Assembly (NCBI GenBank): GCA_036186865.1
Contig: AP025040.1
Span: 13,732,111-13,796,110, forward strand
DNA from: Eustoma russellianum
Taxonomy: Eukaryota > Streptophyta > Magnoliopsida > Gentianales > Gentianaceae
DNA: 64,000 nucleotides
Direction: 5' to 3'
Below the pieces are notes generated by a model. That model searched no databases, had not been told where the DNA came from, and saw only the letters and a list, made by a program, of their open reading frames with translations. This document shows, piece after piece, positions 56,401 to 64,000 of the stretch; position 1 is the stretch's first letter, and the number at the start of each line of letters is the position of its first letter. The position numbers were made by a program, and so were the translations under genes.

Positions 56401-56809
56401 GACATTCCTGCAGAAACGAGGTATCGCATCGACAGCTATTTGCGCCATATGCAAAAAACAACCATATGGAGAAATTCATGAACTTAGAGATTGTCAATGG
56501 GCTAAGGAGGTTTGGAGGATTTTGCTCCAAGGGAACCGGTGGGAGGAGTTTTTTGGGAGCTCATCTTCTAGAGAGTGGGTGGACTTAAATCTTGCATCAA
56601 ATGCGCATAACCATTCGAACAAACAATGGTGGAAGTATATATTTAGGGAAGCGTCGTATAATATTTGGCTGAGCCGCAATGGGATTATCCACAATCCGGG
56701 GAAAAAGAGATTGCCCCCGCATATTTTTGCATCGCAAGTCTTGAAACAAGTATCAGCAGCGTTAATAGCTTGGGGTCTAAATAGTGATAGCTTTGATGTA
56801 TACCTGTAG
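53426..56809 (+). pseudogene. L1 ORF2 (AP endonuclease, reverse transcriptase, zf-RVT) with one stop
   Basis: 1127 codons in one frame interrupted only by TAG at 54125-54127 (codon 234), between the endonuclease and RT. Endonuclease: NCRGAASPNF (9-18), CETR with the metal-binding Glu, IGDFNQV, and SDHNPI near the end. RT: an IDLEKAYDRVDW block, GIRQGDPLAPYMF and FFADDLILF (about 683-691). It ends with a zf-RVT domain, KGPTRLNFFLWRLRHGILPT then CAICKKQ. No RNase H domain. The enzyme nicks target DNA and primes cDNA synthesis there. The stop alone would separate nicking from copying; both halves could otherwise be made only by readthrough. Confidence 0.93.
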
Positions 56810-56895
56810 ATTATAGACAGGGAGACATTTTTGATGTAATTGACAACTTTTGATAACCATATATAAAATCGGATCCTTTCTTGGAAAAAAAAAAT

Positions 56896-57219
56896 ATTGT
56901 ATATAAACATATTGAAGTGTGAAAATAACCACTTCCTTCAATAAAATATTTAACATGATTCATTTTAATAATTATAAAGCGGTCTTTAATGTAAGCTACT
57001 TTGCTTTTACAAAACATTGTCATGATTTCACAATATAAACTTATTTCTTTTACATGATAAATAATACAAAAAAAATATCAGATAATTTTTTTTTTAAAAT
57101 ATGTCTTAGTTATAATCGACATAGTAAAAGCAAATTTTTGGTTTTGTCCTTGGTCAGGACTACGGAGGGTATAGTTGTAATTACATTGATCATGCACGAG
57201 GCGAAACCGGTATAGCTAA
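56896..57219. other. AT-rich DNA
   Basis: Nothing assigned. Confidence 0.4.
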
Positions 57220-57227
57220 ATTCTGCG

Positions 57228-57533
57228 CAGGGCTGTAAATGAACCAAGCCGTTCGATTGTTCGGCTCGTTTGGCTCGAGCTCAAGCTTGAGCTCGGCTCG
57301 GATAAAAGGTTAATGAACAGAGCTTGAACACCTTTTTCTCTTCGAGCTCCGTAAGTGGCACCGTTCGTTTAAGGTGTTCGGCTCTTTAATGTTGTTCGTG
57401 AGTTAAACGAACCAAGCTTGAACAATTAAATATGTTCGTTTAAATAAACGAACAAGCTTGGCTCGTTCATTAAGTTAAATGAACCGAGCTTGAACAACGC
57501 AATGCTCGTCTCGTTCGGCTCGTTTACAGCCCT
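57228..57533. mobile_element. hAT-type MITE, family H, copy 3
   Basis: 306 bp; CAGGGCTGTAAATGAACC start and CTCGTTTACAGCCCT end. Perfect 8-bp duplication ATTCTGCG at 57220-57227 and 57534-57541. The body has GGCTCGTTTGGCTCGAGCTC-type palindromes. Confidence 0.9.
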
Positions 57534-57541
57534 ATTCTGCG

Positions 57542-58131
57542 TACTACCATTTTTTTTAGTTTTAAATAATAGTAAACACATGATAGGAAAGAGTTGGTTA
57601 CAAATTATTGGAGGAAAAATATCTTTTTCTTTAAATATTGTAAACTTTGTATTAGAATAATTCAACTCTATGATCTAAAGCGACATATACCTAACATATT
57701 CTTAATAAGCAAAAGAAACACTAAAAAATTTTGTTACTGTATATTCAATAGCAAAGCCCTCAATAATAATAGCTTAGACCGTCTACCAACATATTCATAT
57801 ATTAAAGGAATACAAATAATAACATTTTCACCAGATTTACTAACTCCATTTTAATTCCAACTAACTTACGTGTTCGAACAGCGAAAACAGTCTCTTACAC
57901 AAAATTGTATCATGAAACCGGGTATATCAGATTGAGAAGCGATCCAGCTCCTATCTAATTAGATGCCACATCTTTTTAACATGCAAATCATGATACACAT
58001 ATTAATTACAGATGGATAAAATATACAAAACATGCTATCATTATATGTGTTAAAAGATACATTAAGAGATGATATCACCTAGCATAACAAGAAAACATAT
58101 AGAAATGAGTACAGAAGCTGACGTGACAGTA
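57542..58131. other. AT-rich DNA
   Basis: Nothing assigned except a SINE A fragment at 57866-57945. Confidence 0.4.
57866..57945 (-). repeat. SINE family A fragment
   Basis: GTGTTCGAACAGCGAAAACA, GTCTCTTACACAAAATTGTA and ATCAGATTGAGAAGCGATCC, complementary to the right half of family A. Confidence 0.55.
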
Positions 58132-58140
58132 TCGCGTATC

Positions 58141-58323
58141 GGGATAGGATCCCCTCACCGCATAGTGGTGCGGTGACGCGTGACCCCGCGACACATGGCA
58201 ACAAGGGAGGGTAGTGAGTCTAGATGTGGGTGACTCTCATCTAGCCTCACCACCCCTCTTGCTGCTACGTGTCGTGCGGTCACGCATTGGGTGAGGGAAA
58301 GTGAGGTGAGGTGATTTCATCCC
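58141..58323. mobile_element. Foldback MITE, family M183, copy 6
   Basis: 183 bp; GGGATAGGATCCCCTCACCG start and GGTGATTTCATCCC end. The central hairpin GTCTAGATGTGGG...CATCTAGCCTCAC folds back. Flanks TCGCGTATC (58132-58140) and TAGCGTATC (58324-58332), 8 of 9 identical. Confidence 0.87.
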
Positions 58324-58624
58324 TAGCGTATCAGGGTATTGGACATGCATTTGTGTTTCATATTATAATCTTTCTTAATCCAAATAAAATAACGAAATTG
58401 GTGAAGAGGTGTGTGGTCGTTATGTGCTGATTTCTTCTCAGATATCACCTTCTATTTAATTAGTGGTTCAAGAAATCAGATATTTTGTTCAATTTTTATT
58501 GCTTTGTTAAGAAACAAACACATTATATGACGTACTATCTAACATTTTTTTAGATAAGAGATCTTATGTCACTTTTAATTGAACGAAAAAGAGAGGGAAA
58601 GAAACTTGGAGCGACCATACATGC

Positions 58625-58905
58625 TGTTGAACAAATTGAACGGTCTGCGAATTGTTCGAGTTTGGCTCGTATTTGTTCGGTAATAACCTATTAACGAGCC
58701 GAATTTGAACAGGTATTCGGGTTCGTTTAGTTAAACGAGCCGAACTGTTTGCGAACTATTTGCCTCGTTTAAACAATTATGAGGTTATCGAGCCGAACTC
58801 GAACCAATTTTAAAGTTTGTTTAACTAAACGAATAGTCAAATAGTTCGTTTAGCTAAACAAATTCGAATTTGAAAAGTTTGGTTTAGTTCGTTAACACTT
58901 CTAAC
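58625..58905. mobile_element. hAT-type MITE, family H, copy 4
   Basis: Starts TGTTGAACAAATTGAACGG and ends GTTTAGTTCGTTAACACTTC, with internal TCGTTTAGTTAAACGAGC palindromes. The ends have decayed and no target duplication was read. Confidence 0.65.
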
Positions 58906-59170
58906 TATACATAATAAGTTTTTATCAAATTTAATTTAGTGGATTTCCTTAAAAAAAGGGAACGGTCACGGTTAGTGCCACTTAACCCAACGAAAGTGAC
59001 ATGAGAGCCCACAAAAATTATAAAACTTTTGATATAATTGTTTTTTTTCGTCATTCACAAAACTTAAAGAACTTCCTTCTATGCGATTCTTTTCCTTTTG
59101 AAGTCCGTACAAGTGGGTTAATTACAAATGGTAACGAGAGATGAAGCTTAGTAGGAGGTTTTGAATTCAA

Positions 59171-59172
<2 letters not shown>
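58906..59172. other. AT-rich DNA
   Basis: Nothing assigned. Confidence 0.4.

Positions 59173-59231
<59 letters not shown>
59173..59231. repeat. (TA)n microsatellite
   Basis: An uninterrupted AT run of about 59 bp. Confidence 0.95.
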
Positions 59232-59234
<3 letters not shown>

Positions 59235-59509
59235 CTTTAATCTTCTTCTGCATCTTTCTGTTTTATAGTGCTATATTATTCTCATTTATTATTGTATATT
59301 TTATAACAGTTTCTTCTTCTCATGTGTTACAGTGGGATTTATGCATTCATTAACTGGTGAGATGTATAGTTTGTTTAATAATTTAAAAAAACATTGTGGG
59401 GTGGTGGTTTAGGGGGGGAGTGGCAAGTAGGCTGTCATATGGAGATTCCAAAAAGTAGTGCAGGGGGATCGGTGGGCGGTAAGCCCATTGAAATATTATT
59501 GGAATTTTA

Positions 59510-59651
59510 TATTTTGGATTTTTTAAAGGGCACCTTTCAATATGATAAATAAAATTCCATACAATAATAGCAAACAACTTTATTTTGGATTTTTTAAAGG
59601 GCACCTTTCAATATGATAAATAAAATTCCATACAATAATAGCAAACAACTT
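59510..59651 (+). repeat. Perfect tandem duplication, 71-bp unit
   Basis: Unit 1 is 59510-59580 and unit 2 59581-59651. Both run TATTTTGGATTTTTTAAAGG to CAATAATAGCAAACAACTT; I see no difference. Confidence 0.92.
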
Positions 59652-60039
59652 GTGTACAAAATGTAGGATAAAATATAAATGTGGGATAAACCTACGTACA
59701 TTACATCGTTAGACGATCCGACTCTTTAGTGGATCCTATACAAAAGCTAGATCCTTCTGCACCGTTTATGTTTGAATTTTGAGGTAACGTATGGAGTACT
59801 GTTTTGAGAGCATTAAATATCAGATGGGTCTTGTTTTCAACCATTACCAGAATCTCAGGAGCACCTAAATCATTTCAAAGGCACATCCCACTCAGAAAAA
59901 AAAAAAGAGTGACCATTTTGAGTCGAAAAGTGGTTGGAAATATTAAAATTACTTTGACTCACCTGCAAAGGGATTTTGGCCATTTGTTATGTAAGGTTTC
60001 AATATGTTAGATCAAAGAAATCACTAGCCATTTCATGGA
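59652..60039. other. Unassigned DNA
   Basis: Nothing assigned. Confidence 0.4.
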
Positions 60040-60262
60040 TGAGGGTTTGATCAAAGAGAATCCCGCCTATAGCGAGGTACGGAGGGGTCGGGTCTACACA
60101 ACCATACACATGTGTTAGAAACACACAGAAATTGTTTCCTAATGACTCATAATGACGCGTCAAGCTGTGTCGATCAACTGCTACTTCACAAAATAAGAAA
60201 TGCAGTCAATTTAGTGAGTTATTTTGCTTTATTCCATCATTTTTTGAAACTATATTACTAAA
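60040..60262 (+). repeat. SINE-like repeat, family B
   Basis: ATCCCGCCTATAGCGAGGTA, CACATGTGTTAGAAACACAC, GTCAAGCTGTGTCGATCAAC and TTATTTTGCTTTATTCCATC. The 5' CAACAACA part is lost. Confidence 0.72.
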
Positions 60263-60367
60263 TGTGTAAACATGAGAGGGGAGTGTGACACTCCTCCAAA
60301 ACACATAAGAATAGTAGCCTTAATTTTGCAGAAGATCCTTAAAAGCAGGTTCCTTTCCTTAATATAA

Positions 60368-60600
60368 TAGTCTACTAGTAAGTGATAAGGTGATTGGGGC
60401 TAAAGAACCCCGACTTCCCGAGTTCGAACCTGTGTAGAGGCAATACTTTGTTGAAATATTACAAGGGTTGCTTTTGAGCTTCTGAATCTCGTGTGTCCTC
60501 TTCCTTGTAGGGCTGCTAGTAGAACACATCCTTCGATTTACATCCTACCTGGCTAAGGGGCTTCTGGTACAGGTGGGGGAGAACACACTCCCTTAACAAA
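60368..60600 (+). repeat. tRNA-derived SINE, family T2, 5'-shortened
   Basis: It starts inside box A (TAGTCTACTAGTAAGTG) and keeps box B (GAGTTCGAACC), TTGAAATATTACAAGGGTTG and ACCTGGCTAAGGGGC. It closely follows the copy at 36446-36703. No clear target duplication. Confidence 0.78.
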
Positions 60601-60676
60601 GTTTTGGTCTTCAAAACACCCAATAGAGTTGGGTTTCAAATCATTAGGGTACTTTGTTTGGTGAATAAGACTCTAT

Positions 60677-60701
60677 CCCCCCCCCCCCCCCCCCCCGGGG
60701 G
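60677..60701. repeat. C20-G5 homopolymer tract
   Basis: Twenty C followed by five G. Long C runs are rare in this AT-rich DNA and may partly reflect assembly or sequencing error. Confidence 0.85.
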
Positions 60702-62744
60702 ATCCGAACGAGGTATTTTGTTCCCCCGATTCCATCAAATATGGTGAACTGTGGGCTTATTTGTCCAGAGAAAATAAACTGTGAGCTGAATCTTTGGGCA
60801 TGAGGGAAGGTATTTAAAGTGACCTCTTTCTTTGTAAACATCATGTGCATGCTGGCAAGAAAGCAGACATCATGGATGTAGTTATGCACCCAATAGAATG
60901 CATACGCGTGTGTTGTGTTACATGTGTATAGACACATATTCTGTGTGTGTATATATAGACACACATTGAAGGTAGAACGTGAGGAAATTGCTGTTTGCAC
61001 TTTAAAATTAATTAATACTAATTCTCTTTTAATCAATCATGGTCAGAACGAGATATTAGTGACAATAATAGTGCATAAGAAATTTTCTTATGTAGATATA
61101 TACTTATATTTGTATGTACGTAGTATATGTTATTGCCGTACATAATATGGGGTTATGTTATATTAATTAATCTTCTTCTCGAACTAGCAAAGTACAGCGA
61201 AGCTACATTTAAGTGAAAACTTTTATATGTCAAAATAGGGAGGGGGTAACGAGGAGAAGATAGGGTGGAAGGAATATGTAATTAGAACTTAAAAAAAAAA
61301 ACTTGTTTTGAAAGGTCTTAAATAACCCTTGACTGCAAACTTTCTGATAAACATTGAATCAATATGATAACATGTTCTATAACCGTAAATACTTGACTGC
61401 TTGCTGGAAAATTGTTACTGTTAATACTTTTTTTTTTTAAACACAAAAGGCTGACCTGTTAGATCAAAAGATGGAAGTTTTGTGAAAGGGTGGTAAAAAC
61501 AAAAGTTACTGTGTGGATCATAGATATCAAAGCCATATTGAGAAAGAGTACCAAAAACATCATTACCGATATTGGCCTTGTCTCACATATAGATGAGAAA
61601 TAATAGACGAAATTTGATAAAGATTGGTAATAAATAATTTGATAAGAACCAAAGCTTATTGCTTTTATAATTTATAAGCATGCCACCTTTTATTTGAGTA
61701 AATTATGATGTTTGTTAACAAACACTAAAAAATTGCAAAATGTTATAAGTCACTTATACCAATTTATAAATCAATCCAAAAACCTTTGTGTCATTATGTT
61801 TCGCAACAGATTTTTAAATATTTGTAGTTTTTTCTCCTTTTAATAGTAAGGGACTATTTATTTGGTACGGTTTAAATCGACAAATAGTTTATATTTGAGA
61901 AAAAGTTAATTAGTGGACCAATGAATAGTTCAGTATAAACAAACCATATGAGCTTCCTGCATATACGTTAGAGATACTGAAATGAAAAAAAAATCCCCTA
62001 ATTACAAGCCATCCTATATAGTATCATGTTAAGTTTTTAAACAAGGTAATAATTTAAAATAATATTAGTCAACAATCTCCACTGCTTGTGTTGTACATGT
62101 GTTGCGTTTTTTCTTGGAGTACAACTGTACAAGGGAATCCCTGGTTCCGAAGAATGTAAATGAGAAGCTTACCCCCTCCTATATTGATAAGATGTTGTCA
62201 TAACCTATACAAAAAGCCCATTGCAAACAAAGCATATAATTCTACACCCAATTAGAGCGGATTCAGCCTTTTGGCCATGCCTATATGCAGTGTTGTTCCC
62301 ACTCTGTGCGTTTCATGGTTTGAAAACTGCAATCTTTTTTAAAACAATTTCTTAACACAAATAACAACTGAGCTATACGATAGCAGCATGTGTTGGGTTT
62401 ATTTATAATGTGTTGTGTCTAGTATTGAACAATATCCTCAGTTTGCTTCATAGACTCCTCTTTCACTCATCCCTTCTCTAGTTGTTTGATCGGGATAACA
62501 TTACACAAATTCCTGAACATAGAACGTACGGTGGAGCATATGTTAGCCACAAAAATAGAAGCATCTTTTTAATTTCATTTGAATAGTTCAGGGAAAGTTA
62601 AAGTTAAGGACCAAATCTTTTAAAAGAGGGTTCCATAATTTCATATTTACTATAAAGGTTTCATGGAGATTTATGAATATGAAAAGGCCCCAGTTTTACC
62701 AAAGCACGCCTTTCATCTGTCTTCCATGAACAAGACATACTCCA
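60702..62744. other. AT-rich intergenic DNA
   Basis: About 2 kb with no gene, no bounded repeat and no clear frame; the ACACACA/TGTGTGT stretches near 60930-60965 are short. Confidence 0.45.
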
Positions 62745-63000
62745 ACAACATTATCCATGGTTTTAGATGCTCCTGCTTATGGTGAGATATGAAGAGGCCA
62801 TATGTATGCAACCATATCCAAGTGTTAAAAACATAGAAAGGTTGTTTTCCGATGACACATAATGAAAATTGCGTCAAGTTGTGTCGATCAATTGCTACTT
62901 CACATTATAAGAAGCAGTTCCGCTAATTTAGTAAGTCATTTTGCTTTATTTCATCATATTCTTTATTACATCATCTTACAAAGTCAAAGAAGAGTGTTTC
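62745..63000 (+). repeat. SINE-like repeat, family B, long copy
   Basis: CAACAACATTATCC, GCAACCATATCCAAGTGTTA, AGGTTGTTTTCCGATGACAC, GTCAAGTTGTGTCGATCAAT and CATTTTGCTTTATTTCATCA, then a repeated TCATCTTACAAAGTCAAAG block. Confidence 0.75.
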
Positions 63001-63589
63001 CTTGACTCTATAAACAAGATATAAAAAGAAAGGAAATAAAAAAAAAATATCCCTGAGATCATGCAAGTGACCTTTTGTTTCATGTGTCAACATCTGATGA
63101 CTCAACTAGGAAAATAAAGATGGAGTCAAGATGAAGCTCCAAACAATTCGAGTCATTTTCATATTTATGCAAAAAAAAATTGCTGTCTAACCCTAATTAG
63201 AGGAGACATTATCATAAAACAAACAAGATATATATCATATATTCAATCCGATTTCATTGCTGAAAAGATGGATTATACTGATAAAAGCCGATTAAGAAAG
63301 TTGACAATACGGATGTAAGATAACACATAATCTTTTGGAATCTTTCAAATAAGCTCATTGCGTGTAATTGATATGTCATATTTAATTTGTAATAAATATC
63401 TAAATGTTTGTAATAGAAGATTAGATAATGTTACGTAAATTTTGAATTGGGATATGAAACATGCATAAACTTTCAAGTCTAAAATGGAGTTCTAATGATG
63501 CATGAATAACAATCTTGCAAGTTTTCTTCTCTTCTGTTCATTAAATATCACAAACTCATTTTATCTTGGTGTAAAACCAACGACCAACG
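63001..63589. other. AT-rich DNA
   Basis: Nothing assigned. Confidence 0.4.
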
Positions 63590-64000
63590 ACCATACTCAG
63601 TAATATTCCAACGAAAGCACTAAGCTATCACTAGTATCAGGGAAGATTGAGAGACAGACAAACAATAGCTCTATCCCAAGGAATATAAAGTTTGCTTCCA
63701 GTGAGACCATTGGCTCTATATGTGCCTGCATAGATGACGCAATAATAGGAATATAATGTGCTAGTATGCTAGTGAAAGAATCCAGTAAACACAAATAGAA
63801 CTGCTTCCAATATTAAAATTGTCATAACTGTGTATATGCACAAATAATAAAAGACAAAGACAGAGAGAAAATGTGTAAAATCAACCTAAAGTGTATAGAT
63901 TATCTAAGCCATTAAATATACTCTAACCTGCCCCTATATCGTGTCTATACCTCCTTAACATTAATTCTTTGTCTCCATGAATTCCTATCCTGCACCATCT
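63590..64000 (-). mobile_element. RTE-type LINE 3' end, runs off the window
   Basis: 63840-64000 matches 40200-40360 closely (AAGTGTATAGATTATCTAAG, CCTCCTTAACATTAATTC, CTCCATGAATTCCTATCCTG), the 3' UTR of the RTE LINE there. The blocks at 63590-63780 match the tail-type repeat at 37045. Coding sequence, if present, lies beyond 64000. Confidence 0.7.

Larger units (their letters stand above)
51650..56895 (+). mobile_element. Nearly intact L1 LINE, plus strand
   Basis: 5' leader from about 51650, complete ORF1, ORF2 with one in-frame stop, a 3' UTR of about 75 bp and an A tail at 56885-56894. The 5' edge and target duplication could not be fixed. Confidence 0.9.

Overview
The window is nuclear DNA of a flowering plant, most likely a eudicot. 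This rests on five-exon and intronless plant genes, AT-rich intergenic DNA, plant-type L1 LINEs with a DUF4283/zinc-knuckle ORF1, Ty3/gypsy LTRs, hAT and Mutator-type DNA transposons, a TRIM and several SINE families. The species cannot be named from sequence alone. I see no CRISPR array, rRNA gene, bacterial operon or functional tRNA gene.

Two host genes look intact. A cinnamoyl-CoA reductase (CCR) gene on + spans 3630-8127. Its five exons join in frame to 336 residues, and intron 4 is a GC-AG intron. A CBL-interacting protein kinase (CIPK) on - lies at 38387-39739: intronless, 450 residues, with all kinase motifs, the NAF motif and a PPI-like tail. They belong to separate processes (lignin precursor synthesis; calcium signalling) and nothing here links them. 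A small exon-like relic at 42505-42864 is unidentified.

The rest is mostly transposable elements, many nested. 8560-19165: a SINE split by a 10.4-kb Ty3/gypsy element, whose 3' LTR is split by a 2.1-kb hAT deletion derivative. 21835-26460: a decayed Ty3/gypsy reverse transcriptase (-) split by a 5'-truncated L1, itself split by a solo LTR. 27.9-32.3 kb: small Mutator-type foldback MITEs and SINEs. 33855-35657: a 1.8-kb almost perfect palindrome with a 9-bp target duplication, read as a MULE-type foldback element. 40.1-42.1 kb: an RTE-type LINE fragment split by an hAT MITE, then a complete TRIM. 43.7-45.6 kb: ATCGAT-rich DNA and a degenerate minisatellite. 46.4-56.9 kb: two L1 LINEs head to head, the - copy decayed and the + copy almost intact apart from one in-frame stop. 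57.2-64 kb: MITEs, SINEs, a perfect 71-bp tandem duplication and the edge of another RTE LINE.

Target-site duplications (5, 8, 9 and 12-20 bp) were read directly from the flanks of many elements and fix their boundaries and order of insertion. I found no clearly undescribed functional system. The most distinctive features are the 1.8-kb palindrome, the nests, the 9-bp-TSD foldback family, the head-to-head L1 pair with stop/start overlaps, and an A-rich block sitting where RNase H and the integrase core should be.
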